Assembly: GCA_026713285.1 (NCBI GenBank)
Contig: JAPOOT010000245.1
Location: 1 to 21,016 of the forward strand
DNA: 21,016 nt
Origin: Gemmatimonadota bacterium
GTDB lineage: Bacteria; JAAXHH01
Reading direction: 5' to 3'
The notes under the pieces were generated by a model. That model made no database searches. It had not been told where the DNA came from and saw only the letters and a list, made by a program, of their open reading frames with translations. Both the position numbers and the translations under genes were made by a program. Below, piece by piece: positions 7,421-15,071 of the stretch (positions are counted from its first letter, which is position 1; every line of letters begins with the position of its first letter).

Positions 7421-9118
7421 CTATTCCTCCGGGACGGCTCCGAGCAGATCCCGGTACCTTTCTTCGTCTGCCAGTATCTCCAGGGACGTATTGATCTGGG
7501 GGTCGTGTTTCGTGGCGAAGGCGTACCGTCCCGCCGTTCCCCAGAGCCTCGCGCTGATCTCGGTCCCGATCCGGGCCACGAGCAATTCCCTGTGCCGCTG
7601 GTATTCCTGCTCATGCTGCCGGATCAGCTTCCGCCTCAGGTCGGCGATCGATTCAAGCACCTCGGTGGAAGCCGTCCGGTCCTGGACGATTTCCTCCAGT
7701 TCATTCAGCGTCTGCTCCGCCACGGAGGTGTACTCGAAGGAACGTGCTTCGACGAACCGGCGGAAGTCGCCGATCATTTCGTCCGTCACGTCAAAGGTCG
7801 CCTGGTCGACGTCGGGATTGCCCGTCGCGTAGTGCGAAGCGAACTTGATGAAGAGACTCTGGTTGTTCAGCGCCTGGACCAGGGCGGGGTAAGTGGGTAC
7901 ATCGAACTCGACGTCCGGCGTGATCCCGCCTCCGCCGTATACGGTACGCCCGCCTTCCGTCCTGTATGTTTCCCTTTCCGTCTCCTCGGATACGTCCGGT
8001 TCGACCGCAGCGGCTTCCGGAGCGAAAGGATCGGTCCGGCTTTCCTTGATCTTCTGGATCAACCTGCCGCTTGGCGTGTAATACCGCGCGGTCGTGATCT
8101 TCAGGGCGGTGCCCTTGTTCATGGGGAAAATCTGCTGCACCGAGGCCTTGCCGAAAGTCGGCCGGCCGGCCACGATCCCCCGGTCCCAGTCCTGGATGGC
8201 GCCGGCGACGATTTCGGAGGCGCTGGCGCTGTACCGGTCGACCAGGACCACCAGCGGCGCGTCCACAAGCGTATAACTATCGGAAGCGTGATAGGATCTC
8301 CGTTCGGTGCCGGGACGCCCCATCGTGTATACGACGAGCCGGTCCTCTTCCAGGAACTTCCCCGCGACGCCGACAGCTTGCTCCAGCAGTCCCCCCGGGT
8401 TGCCGCGCAGATCGAGCAGGTATCCCCGGGCCCCCTGGTTTTTCAGTCGATTCAAAGCCGTTTCGATCTCCCTGGCGGCTTCTTCGGTGAACTGGTTCAG
8501 CTTGATGTACCCGATATCGTTATCCAGCATCCCCACGTAAGGAACCACCGGTATGGTTATGATGGCCCGCGTCAGGGTATAGTCGATGTATTCGTCTTCC
8601 CCCTCCCGGCTGACCGATATCTTCACGTCGGTACCCGGGCTGCCCCTGAGGAGATCCGCGGCCTGAGAAACGTCGATCTCGGCCGTAGACCGGCCTTCGA
8701 TCAATACAATGCGGTCGCCGGTCTGCAGACCGACGTCGAAGGCCGGCGTGTCGTCGAACAACGCAACGACGACGAGGGCGTTTTCCTCCCTGGGCTTGGT
8801 GATCTTGATGCCGAGCCCACCGTACTTCCCCTGGATCTGCATCATCTTCATTTCGTCGTTCTGCTTCTTCTCGAGGAACTCGGTATAGGGATCCAGCGTG
8901 GCCAGCATGCCGCGGATGGCCGCGTCAATCGCTTCGCCCTCGTTCAGGTCGTCCACGTACTTGGCGCGTATGCGCTCCACGACCTGCGTCAGCAAGTTCA
9001 GATCGTACTGCTGCTCCCCAACCGCCTGCACGCGGTCTTGATTGAGCAGCCATCCGGCGCCTAGCAGGACAATAACCGAAAGTCCGATGAAGGCGATGCT
9101 TCTGGTCCGGGTTCTCAT
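7421..9118 (-). CDS. S41 family C-terminal processing peptidase (CtpA/Prc-like) with PDZ domain
   Basis: Membrane-anchored serine protease that trims or degrades envelope proteins from their C-terminus. The 565 residues show an N-terminal signal anchor (basic MRTRTR, hydrophobic to about 25), a short helical domain, a PDZ domain (about 95-180, GGLGIKI onward) and the S41 catalytic core. By comparison with E. coli Prc, the catalytic residues are Ser299 in YSASASEIVAGAIQD, Lys324 in PTFGKASVQ, and the supporting Asp310. After GGGGITPDVEFD (about 400) comes a tail of some 160 residues rich in charged helices. Such tails occur in FCB-group homologues, so the length is not anomalous. The start ATG overlaps the upstream stop (ATGA), indicating coupling. 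Substrates cannot be told from the sequence. Confidence 0.94.
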   Translation of the reverse strand: MRTRTRSIAFIGLSVIVLLGAGWLLNQDRVQAVGEQQYDLNLLTQVVERIRAKYVDDLNEGEAIDAAIRGMLATLDPYTEFLEKKQNDEMKMMQIQGKYGGLGIKITKPREENALVVVALFDDTPAFDVGLQTGDRIVLIEGRSTAEIDVSQAADLLRGSPGTDVKISVSREGEDEYIDYTLTRAIITIPVVPYVGMLDNDIGYIKLNQFTEEAAREIETALNRLKNQGARGYLLDLRGNPGGLLEQAVGVAGKFLEEDRLVVYTMGRPGTERRSYHASDSYTLVDAPLVVLVDRYSASASEIVAGAIQDWDRGIVAGRPTFGKASVQQIFPMNKGTALKITTARYYTPSGRLIQKIKESRTDPFAPEAAAVEPDVSEETERETYRTEGGRTVYGGGGITPDVEFDVPTYPALVQALNNQSLFIKFASHYATGNPDVDQATFDVTDEMIGDFRRFVEARSFEYTSVAEQTLNELEEIVQDRTASTEVLESIADLRRKLIRQHEQEYQRHRELLVARIGTEISARLWGTAGRYAFATKHDPQINTSLEILADEERYRDLLGAVPEE

Positions 9119-9732
9119 GGGTCCGTACTCCTTAACTCCTCAGACTTCTTACGGATGTAGAACAGACGCGAGAAGGCCGTGATGTTCGACACCACGGCGA
9201 TCAGGACCAGCGCCACGGGCAGGTACGTTTCTCCGAGCAGGGCGCCCAGTCCGAGACAGATGATCCTCTCAGGCCGCTGCATGAGTCCGACGGTGCATTC
9301 CTGCCCGAGCCCCTCCGCGCGGGCCCGGACGTAGCTCACCATCAGGGAACCGCTGATGGCCATCACGGAAGCCAGCACCCAGTAGTCGTTCAGTCCGCCC
9401 TCGGCCGCGTTAAAAAGATAGAAGGCGATGATGCCGACGAATACGGCGATCTCCGCGTAGCGGTCCAGGGTGGAATCGAGGAGCGCGCCAAAGGTGCTAC
9501 GCGTCCCGGTCTCCCGGGCGAGATGCCCGTCCAATACGTCGCAACTGCCGCCGATGAACATGACCAGCCCCGCCCACCGGAAGGCACCCAGTCCGAAGAG
9601 ACAGGCCGAAGCCAGGGTGATCCCGAAACCAAGCATCGTCAACGCGTTGGGATGAATCCCGAATCGAACGGACGTGCGGACGAAGGGTCCCAGCATGTTC
9701 ACGTACCAGGTCTTCACTTTCGAACTCAGCAT
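9115..9732 (-). CDS. CDP-alcohol phosphatidyltransferase family membrane protein
   Basis: Integral-membrane enzyme that transfers a phosphatidyl group from a CDP-alcohol to a small alcohol in phospholipid synthesis. The diagnostic CDP-OH-P motif is complete: Asp65, Asp68-Gly69, Ala72-Arg73, Gly82, Asp86 and Asp90 (within CDVLDGHLARETGTR and FGALLDSTLDRY). Hydrophobic stretches at about 33-62, 94-108, 118-134, 157-170 and 172-188 suggest five to six membrane helices in 205 residues. The segment GLMQRPERIICL resembles the RPER motif of phosphatidylinositol-phosphate synthases more than that of PgsA, so an inositol-phosphate acceptor is possible but unproven. Start ATG at 9732 has GGGGGATG upstream. 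It is the first gene after a strong promoter-like pair at 9900-9871, and its stop overlaps the S41 peptidase start. Confidence 0.9.
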   Translation of the reverse strand: MLSSKVKTWYVNMLGPFVRTSVRFGIHPNALTMLGFGITLASACLFGLGAFRWAGLVMFIGGSCDVLDGHLARETGTRSTFGALLDSTLDRYAEIAVFVGIIAFYLFNAAEGGLNDYWVLASVMAISGSLMVSYVRARAEGLGQECTVGLMQRPERIICLGLGALLGETYLPVALVLIAVVSNITAFSRLFYIRKKSEELRSTDP

Positions 9733-9870
9733 GACATCCCCCAGCGACTGGCCGCGTCGCGTTCTCCGCGTTGCGCAACCCCGGCCGTCTCCGATCCGGT
9801 CTACGTTCCTGCGACCGGTATCGTGACGCTACACCGAAGAGGTTGTTCAATGCCTGGAACGCGATCCCGG

Positions 9871-9900
9871 AATATAGCCGCCACACCCCCTTTCAGTCAA
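9871..9900 (-). promoter_or_regulatory. Sigma-70-like promoter for the phosphatidyltransferase / S41 peptidase operon
   Basis: Minus strand -35 TTGACT (9900-9895; five of six consensus) is separated by 18 bases from -10 TATATT (9876-9871; five of six). This is the best promoter match in the window. Transcription would start near 9864, about 130 bases before the ATG at 9732. Confidence 0.65.
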
Positions 9901-9954
9901 GGAAAAGTCATTGAGAGAAGGGGAGAAAGACCCGGCCGGCGCACAGCTTTTCGC

Positions 9955-9983
9955 TTGACACGAGCGGACCTGATTCGTAAATA
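9955..9983 (+). promoter_or_regulatory. Candidate sigma-70 promoter for hrcA
   Basis: A perfect -35 TTGACA (9955-9960) is followed after 17 bases by TAAATA (9978-9983), a weak -10. It lies about 140 bases before the hrcA ATG. The following bases (TACAGT at 9982) could be an alternative -10 but with a long spacer. No heat-shock operator overlaps it. Confidence 0.5.
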
Positions 9984-10123
9984 CAGTAACGGATTTCGAG
10001 CGCGTCCTTCAGCCGCATACGGGCGCCGGACGCCGATTTGCGTTGCGTGGTCCGGTCGAGGTTCATCCCACTGCCGAACCATCGCCGCGCATGGCACTTC
10101 CCAATACAGGTTTCAGGATCGTC

Positions 10124-11155
10124 ATGGCGTATACACTTCAGACCGACCGGGACAAGGATATTCTCCGAAGCCTGGTTGAACACCATGTTTCCACGGGCCA
10201 GCCCGTCGGATCCAAGTCGATAGCCAGCCAGGCGCCCCACGCCGTAAGTCCGGCGACGGTGCGTAATGCCATGGTGAACCTCGAAGACGCAGGGTACATC
10301 GCCCGCCCCCATCCCTCGTCCGGCGGTGTGCCGACGGACAAGGGCTATAGGTATTACGTGGACACCCTCCTCCGCGTGCGTCCCATCGCCAAGCGGGACA
10401 GGGAACGGATCCATCTCGAGCTGGAAAACGACTGGTTGAGCGTCCAGGAGCTTCTGAGCCATACCGCGCACATACTCGGCCTGGTATGCAGGGAAGTCGG
10501 TGTGGCGCTGGCGCCGAAGTTGTATGACGGCAGACTCGAACGTGTGGAATTCATACCGGTGGCCCACCGGAAGGTGCTGCTGGTGCTGACCCTCACTTCC
10601 GGACTGGTCAGGAGCATCGTCGCCGAACTCGACGCGGATATTCCCGCGGACCGGCTCGCCGATGCCACCTGGTTCCTGAACGAGCGATTGAACGGCTGCT
10701 CCCTCAGGGAGATCAAGGGACAGCTCGATGAACGCCTGGAGGACGCGCCGCAGTCCAAGCGGAAGATCGTCCAGTTGTTCATCCAATACAGCGATTACCT
10801 CTTCGATTTCGAGGAGAACGAGAAAACCCATATCGGGGGCACGACCTATATCGTGTCTCAGCCGGAGTTCGTGACGGATTACACGAAGCTTTCGTCGCTG
10901 CTTCAGTTCCTCGAGCACAAGCGTACGGTGGCCCACTGGCTGAGCGAGCGCCATCACGAAAACCGGATCGCCGTCACCATCGGACGGGAGAACGGACAGA
11001 ACGAAGTAAAGTCATGCAGCGTGGTGACTTCGACCTATCGAATTGGCGACATGGCGGGCATTATCGGGGTCATCGGACCGACCCGCATGCCCTATGCGCG
11101 CCTGATGTCCGTCGTCGGGTATACGGCGCGGTATCTGAATACGAAGTTCGCGTGA
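10124..11155 (+). CDS. hrcA: Heat-inducible transcription repressor HrcA
   Basis: Repressor of class I heat-shock operons that normally binds the CIRCE operator and needs GroEL to be active. The 343 residues from ATG 10124 begin with a winged-helix DNA-binding domain (about 1-75). Within it are DRDKDILRSLVEHHVSTGQPVGSK, SPATVRNAMVNLEDAGYI and HPSSGGVPTDKGYRYYVD, all close to the HrcA signature, with Gly where most have Arg before VPTDKGYR. The GAF-like and dimerisation regions follow. The open frame extends upstream to 10043, but ATG 10124 has AGGA six bases ahead and begins the conserved domain. Downstream are grpE and dnaJ, the usual targets. No CIRCE is visible upstream of hrcA or of grpE, so its operator is elsewhere or diverged. 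Confidence 0.95.
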   Translation: MAYTLQTDRDKDILRSLVEHHVSTGQPVGSKSIASQAPHAVSPATVRNAMVNLEDAGYIARPHPSSGGVPTDKGYRYYVDTLLRVRPIAKRDRERIHLELENDWLSVQELLSHTAHILGLVCREVGVALAPKLYDGRLERVEFIPVAHRKVLLVLTLTSGLVRSIVAELDADIPADRLADATWFLNERLNGCSLREIKGQLDERLEDAPQSKRKIVQLFIQYSDYLFDFEENEKTHIGGTTYIVSQPEFVTDYTKLSSLLQFLEHKRTVAHWLSERHHENRIAVTIGRENGQNEVKSCSVVTSTYRIGDMAGIIGVIGPTRMPYARLMSVVGYTARYLNTKFA

Positions 11156-11188
11156 AACAGGGCTGTTTTCGCCCCGGATCGGTATACC

Positions 11189-11221
11189 AGCGGACGTGAG
11201 TGATCACGCCCGCTTCCTTTT
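11189..11221 (+). terminator. Hairpin with short T run between hrcA and grpE (terminator or attenuator)
   Basis: AGCGG-a-CGTGA (11189-11199), loop GTGA, TCACG-c-CCGCT (11204-11214) form a 10-pair stem interrupted by one A/C mismatch. It is followed by TCCTTTT. It begins 33 bases after the hrcA stop. The T run is short, so it may terminate only partly. Further on, two GCCGGC arms with a 9-base spacer (11239-11259) make another small inverted repeat before grpE. Confidence 0.45.
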
Positions 11222-11300
11222 GGTACCGGACGGTACACGCCGGCACGGGACTCGCCGGCAAAGGAACGGGCCTTTCATCCTGTAAGGGGAAATTCGAGTC

Positions 11301-12167
11301 ATGAGCAAGGAGCAAGAAGTCGAAGTCGCCGGTACGCGGGAAGAAGCAGTCGAAGCGACGGAGACTACCGCGCACGAGAGCGAATCCGGGGCCGGGTCGG
11401 ATTCCGGACCGGGGACGGACCGTCGCGCCGGACCGGGAAATGGACCGGCGACCGCGGCGGAGGACCGGGCCAGGCGGACCGCCGAGGACGCGCCTGAAGG
11501 AGAAGCGGCCCCCGGGGAGAAGTCTGCCGGCGCTTCCGAGGACGCGCCTGAAGGAGAAGCGGCCCCCGGGGAGAAGTCTGCCGGCGCCACCGAGGACGCG
11601 CCTGAAGGAGAAGCGGCCCCCGGGGAGAAGTCTGCCGGCGCCACCGAGGACGCGCCCGGGGATGAACAGGCCAGACTGGCCGAGGAGGCCCTGCGCTACA
11701 AGGATCGCCTGGTGCGCCTGGCCGCCGAGTTCGACAACTACAAGAAGCGCACCGGGCGCGAATTCACCGCGCTGGTGAAAAACGCCGGGGAATCGCTGAT
11801 CACCGAGTTGCTGCCCATACTGGACAACATAGAACGGGCCCTCCAGGCGCCGCAGACATCCGATGAAACCCGGTCCTTCGCCCAGGGTTTCGAGATGATC
11901 CGCCAGCAGTTCCTGGAAAAACTGGTGAAGGCGGGCATGAAGGAGATCACCGCTGAAGGCGCGCCCTTCGATCCCACGCTGCACGAAGCCGTCATGGCCG
12001 TCGATAACGAAGAACATCCGGCCGACACGGTAATCACCGTGGTTGAAAAGGGCTACACACTCAATGAAAAGGTCCTTCGCGCGGCCAAGGTCATCGTGAC
12101 GCGCACGCCGGCGAAAACGCCGGACCGGGACAACGGCCGGATACGGGATTCCGCTGAAGATGAATAA
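11301..12167 (+). CDS. grpE: GrpE nucleotide exchange factor with repeat-extended acidic N-terminus
   Basis: Cochaperone that releases ADP from DnaK. At 288 residues it is about 90 longer than typical bacterial GrpE. The extra length is an Ala/Glu/Gly/Pro-rich, likely disordered N-terminal region (1-120). It contains three almost identical 18-residue repeats beginning EDAPEGEAAPGEKSAGA (62-79, 80-97, 98-115) and a broken fourth (EDAPGDE). The conserved part starts near 123 with the dimer coiled coil (RLAEEALRYKDRLVRLAAEFDNYKKRTGRE). It continues through LLPILDNIERAL and the C-terminal beta domain ending near ATKVIVTR-like AAKVIVTRTPAK. Start ATG 11301 is preceded by AAGGGGAAA at a rather long spacing. 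It overlaps dnaJ by eight bases. dnaK, the partner, is not next to it. Confidence 0.95.
   Translation: MSKEQEVEVAGTREEAVEATETTAHESESGAGSDSGPGTDRRAGPGNGPATAAEDRARRTAEDAPEGEAAPGEKSAGASEDAPEGEAAPGEKSAGATEDAPEGEAAPGEKSAGATEDAPGDEQARLAEEALRYKDRLVRLAAEFDNYKKRTGREFTALVKNAGESLITELLPILDNIERALQAPQTSDETRSFAQGFEMIRQQFLEKLVKAGMKEITAEGAPFDPTLHEAVMAVDNEEHPADTVITVVEKGYTLNEKVLRAAKVIVTRTPAKTPDRDNGRIRDSAEDE
11484..11657 (+). repeat. Three tandem 54-bp repeats within grpE, plus a partial fourth
   Basis: Units at 11484-11537, 11538-11591 and 11592-11645 each encode 18 residues. Units two and three are identical by eye; unit one differs only in the last two codons (GCTTCC against GCCACC). A partial fourth unit (GAGGACGCGCC) ends near 11657. 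The period is a multiple of three, so the frame is kept. Near-identity at synonymous sites points to recent expansion by slippage or unequal recombination. Confidence 0.95.
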
Positions 12168-13311
12168 ACAGGACTACTACGATACCCTGGGCGTTGCGCG
12201 CTCGGCATCCGAGGACGAGATCAAGAAGGCGTACCGGAAGCTGGCCATGCAGTTTCATCCGGACCGGAACCCGGGCGACGAGGCGGCCGAAGAGAAATTC
12301 AGGACGGCCGCCGAAGCCTACGAGGTACTCAGCGATCCGGAAAAGCGCACGCGATACGACCGGTTCGGCCACCAGGGCGTGGCGGGCGACTTCGGATCGG
12401 GCGGTTTCCAGTGGACGGATTTCTCCCACGCGGGCGATTTCGAAGACATCCTGGGAAACCTGGGCGGCATTTTCGGCGACTTCTTCGGCGGTCGGACCCG
12501 TGGAAGGGCAAGCAACCGGGGCACGGATCTCCGGGTAAACCTGAAACTGACCCTGGAGGAATTGGCCCGGGGCGTCAGCAAGACGATCCGCATCAAGCGG
12601 TATATGCCCTGCGAGTCCTGCAACGGCAGCGGCGCCGCCGACCCCAACAGCGTGCGAATCTGTCCGACCTGCCACGGGCAGGGACAGGTCCAGCAGCGCG
12701 CGTCCTCCCTCTTCGGCGTCGTGATGAACGTCACGACCTGTCCGAACTGCCAGGGCCAGGGAAAGACGATCGACCGTCCCTGCGGCACGTGCGAGGGACA
12801 GGGGCGGCAGATGAAGACGGTCACGGTCAAGGTGGATATCCCGGTCGGCGCCGGCGACGGGAACTACATGCGCCTCCAGGGACAGGGCCACGCCGGTGTC
12901 CGCGGCGGAGCGGCCGGAGACGTGCTCGTCGTCATCGAACAGGAACCCCACGAGTTCTTCGAACGCCAGGACGACGACATCGTTTACGTGTTGCCCCTCA
13001 GTTTCAGCCAGGCGGCCCTGGGCGACCAGGTGGAGGTCCCGACCCTTACGGGCAAGGTACGCCTCACCATTCCTCCCGGCACCCAGTTCGGCAAGGTTTT
13101 CCGGTTGCGCGCCAAGGGCATGCCCCACCTTAACGGATACGGCCAGGGCGACCAGCTCGTGAAAGTCATCGTCTGGACGCCCACCGAACTGACCGGCAGG
13201 GAAAAGGAACTGTACCGGGAGTTGTCCGGGTTGGACAGCGGGAAGACGAAGACGCCGGAGAACGACCGGGGGTTCTTTAACCGGATCAGGGAAGAGTTGT
13301 TCGGCGACTGA
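12160..13311 (+). CDS. dnaJ: Chaperone protein DnaJ (type I Hsp40)
   Basis: Cochaperone that stimulates DnaK ATPase and delivers substrates. The 383 residues show the J domain with HPD at 33-35, a short Gly/Phe-rich region (about 72-112) and four CxxCxGxG zinc motifs (CESCNGSG 151, CPTCHGQG 168, CPNCQGQG 194, CGTCEGQG 208). A substrate-binding C-terminal domain follows (about 220-350; GDLLV-type strands seen as GDVLVVIEQEPHEFF). Length is typical. The ATG at 12160 overlaps the end of grpE by eight bases and lacks a clear Shine-Dalgarno, so translation is probably coupled. dnaK is absent between grpE and dnaJ. Confidence 0.97.
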   Translation: MNKQDYYDTLGVARSASEDEIKKAYRKLAMQFHPDRNPGDEAAEEKFRTAAEAYEVLSDPEKRTRYDRFGHQGVAGDFGSGGFQWTDFSHAGDFEDILGNLGGIFGDFFGGRTRGRASNRGTDLRVNLKLTLEELARGVSKTIRIKRYMPCESCNGSGAADPNSVRICPTCHGQGQVQQRASSLFGVVMNVTTCPNCQGQGKTIDRPCGTCEGQGRQMKTVTVKVDIPVGAGDGNYMRLQGQGHAGVRGGAAGDVLVVIEQEPHEFFERQDDDIVYVLPLSFSQAALGDQVEVPTLTGKVRLTIPPGTQFGKVFRLRAKGMPHLNGYGQGDQLVKVIVWTPTELTGREKELYRELSGLDSGKTKTPENDRGFFNRIREELFGD

Positions 13312-13360
13312 ACCGCTGCGGGAACGCGGATCCGGTCCGGTTGCCGCCCATCCCTCGCCT

Positions 13361-14248
13361 ATGCGTCACTGGGTCGAAATAACCATAGCCACCACGTCTG
13401 AATCCGAAGAGGCGATCGCCAACGCGTTCTGGGAACTGGGCGCCACCGGGGTCGTTCAGTCCGCGGGCCCGCGCGCCATCGGATTGGAATGCCTTACCGG
13501 GTTCTGGCCCGACCGGCCCGGCGTAAACGAAAAGATCGACCGGATCTCCCGCCTCTGGGATGCGCTTCGCGAATTGGGCATGGTGGACGGCGAATGCCGG
13601 ATCGCCACGCGCAGGGTGTCCGAAGCCGACTGGGCCGGGCAATGGAAAACACAGTTGGGGCCCGTGCGGGTATCGGAACGGCTCCTGGTCGCTCCGCCCT
13701 GGTCCGAGGCGACCCGTTCAGATGGCCTTCTCGTAGTCCGGATCAACCCGGGCGCCGGGTTCGGTACGGGCGGGCACGAAACCACGCAGCTTTGCCTGCG
13801 GCAACTGGAAAAGCGGATTCGGCCGGGCGACCGGGTGCTCGACGTGGGATCGGGATCCGGCGTACTTTCCATCACCGCGGCGCTCCTGGGCGCCTCCAGG
13901 GCAACGGGCGTCGACATCGATCCCGAGACCATCGGAAACGCGCTGGAGAATGCCGGGTTGAACGGGGTGGCCGGCCGGGTCGATACCTATGCCGGCCGCT
14001 TGGATCATCCCTCGGTCGGCGGACAATACCGGATCATCGTCTCCAACATCGGCGCATCCAGCCTGACCGCCATGCTTCCCGGCTTCAAAGCCCTTCTTCA
14101 CCCCGACGGCGAGTTGATCCTCTCCGGTTTGCTCATCGAGGAAGCCAGGGCATTTGAAACCGCGCTGGAAGACCATGGCTTCGCGTTGCTGGAGCGTGAG
14201 ACCCTGGGAGTCTGGTGGGCCGGCGCGGCCGGCAGGACGGCCGGTTAA
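13361..14248 (+). CDS. prmA: Ribosomal protein L11 methyltransferase
   Basis: SAM-dependent enzyme that trimethylates ribosomal protein L11. The 295 residues comprise an N-terminal substrate-recognition domain (MRHWVEITIATTSES onward, with EADWAGQWKTQLGPVRV near 88-104), the family motif INPGAGFGTGGHETT (128-142), SAM motif I DVGSGSG (161-167) with acidic residue at GVDIDPE (183-189), and the SNIGASSL segment (about 228-235; usually NILA). Start ATG 13361 has no visible Shine-Dalgarno, though the N-terminus fits the family well. dnaJ-prmA-rsmE is a familiar order in many phyla. Confidence 0.94.
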   Translation: MRHWVEITIATTSESEEAIANAFWELGATGVVQSAGPRAIGLECLTGFWPDRPGVNEKIDRISRLWDALRELGMVDGECRIATRRVSEADWAGQWKTQLGPVRVSERLLVAPPWSEATRSDGLLVVRINPGAGFGTGGHETTQLCLRQLEKRIRPGDRVLDVGSGSGVLSITAALLGASRATGVDIDPETIGNALENAGLNGVAGRVDTYAGRLDHPSVGGQYRIIVSNIGASSLTAMLPGFKALLHPDGELILSGLLIEEARAFETALEDHGFALLERETLGVWWAGAAGRTAG

Positions 14249-14274
14249 CCCGGTGGCCCGGGCGAATGGCGGAT

Positions 14275-15012
14275 ATGATGGAATTCAGTTATGTACCTCC
14301 GGACCGGATCGTGGGGAACTCGGCTTTCGTTCCGGACGGGGACGAGCGGAATCACCTGGCGCGCGCACTGCGCAAGAAACCAGGGGACTCCGTGCATTTC
14401 GTGGACGGCGAAGGCTGGATCTACGAAGGCGTGCTCATCCGCATGAAACCCGAGGTGGAAATCGAGATTCTAGGCCGCCGGAGAGACGGCGAGGGGGGAT
14501 CGGCCGAAGTGACGCTCGTCCCGTCGCTGCTCAAGGGCCCGCGGTTGGACACGGTCGTCGAGAAGGCGACGGAACTGGGCGTTGCCGGCATCATACCCAT
14601 GCGCAGTTCCCGCACGGTGGCGGGCGGAGGCGAACCGGGCGGTCAACGGCTGGAACGCTGGCGGCGCATCGCCCTGAGCGCGATGAAACAGTCGCTGCGC
14701 GCCCGGCTGCCGCGGATCGACCCGGTCATGAGCCTGCAGGAAGTCGTGGGCACCGCGTCATCCTACGACCTGGCCCTGATCGCCTCGGAAGAAGAAAGGG
14801 GAAGGGGTCCGGCGCTCGCATCGGGCCTCGTCTCGGAAGCAAGGCGCGTCCTGTTGATGATCGGTCCCGAAGGGGGTTTCGCCCGGGAGGAGCTCGATTT
14901 GGCCCGGGAAGCCGGCATGCAATCGGTTTCGCTGGGACGCTCGCGCCTACGGGCCGATACGGCCTCCATTGCGGGGTTGGCTCTGCTTATGGCGGCGCTC
15001 GATTCCGCGTGA
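14275..15012 (+). CDS. rsmE: 16S rRNA (uracil-1498-N3)-methyltransferase RsmE
   Basis: SPOUT-class methyltransferase for U1498 of 16S rRNA in the 30S subunit. About 245 residues: an N-terminal PUA-like domain (HLARALRKKPGD, VHFVDGEG) and the C-terminal knotted SPOUT domain with ATELGVAGIIP, QSLRARLPRI, GPEGGF and SLGRSRLRADTAS, the SAM-binding loops of the family. The frame opens further left inside prmA, but conservation begins at the tandem ATGs 14275 and 14278, preceded by GGCGGAT; either could be used. An ATG at 14266 is a weaker option. It follows prmA by 26 bases. Confidence 0.94.
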   Translation: MMEFSYVPPDRIVGNSAFVPDGDERNHLARALRKKPGDSVHFVDGEGWIYEGVLIRMKPEVEIEILGRRRDGEGGSAEVTLVPSLLKGPRLDTVVEKATELGVAGIIPMRSSRTVAGGGEPGGQRLERWRRIALSAMKQSLRARLPRIDPVMSLQEVVGTASSYDLALIASEEERGRGPALASGLVSEARRVLLMIGPEGGFAREELDLAREAGMQSVSLGRSRLRADTASIAGLALLMAALDSA

Positions 15013-15071
15013 AAACGGCCGGTGGGCGTCACCGTACCGCGTCGCGCGCCAAGCATTAGGAGGACGAAACC

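Larger units (their letters stand above)
9733..10123. other. Divergent intergenic region between the phosphatidyltransferase and hrcA
   Basis: About 390 bases with no convincing gene on either strand. It holds two outward-facing promoter-like pairs (9900-9871 minus and 9955-9983 plus) separated by about 54 bases, leaving a leader of about 130 bases to each start codon. No CIRCE operator (TTAGCACTC-N9-GAGTGCTAA) can be seen. Short hairpins such as GGTTC/GAACC near 10066-10083 are too small to call. Confidence 0.6.

Noticed and set aside
7505..9064. Long open frame (519 codons) on the plus strand opposite the S41 peptidase
   Set aside because: It is the antisense shadow of a gene with clear catalytic motifs. 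GC-rich third positions leave few stops on the other strand. The translation has no recognisable motif.
9908..10957. 349-codon minus-strand frame opposite hrcA and its leader
   Set aside because: No family features, and it runs antisense to the conserved HrcA winged-helix domain. Shadow of a GC-rich gene.
9984..11300. CIRCE operator for HrcA
   Set aside because: No match to TTAGCACTC or GAGTGCTAA was found by reading both gaps; the GCCGGC inverted repeat has only six-base GC arms and is not CIRCE.
11484..11657. Regular repeats considered as a CRISPR array
   Set aside because: Units are directly adjacent without unique spacers, keep the grpE frame, and no cas gene is near.
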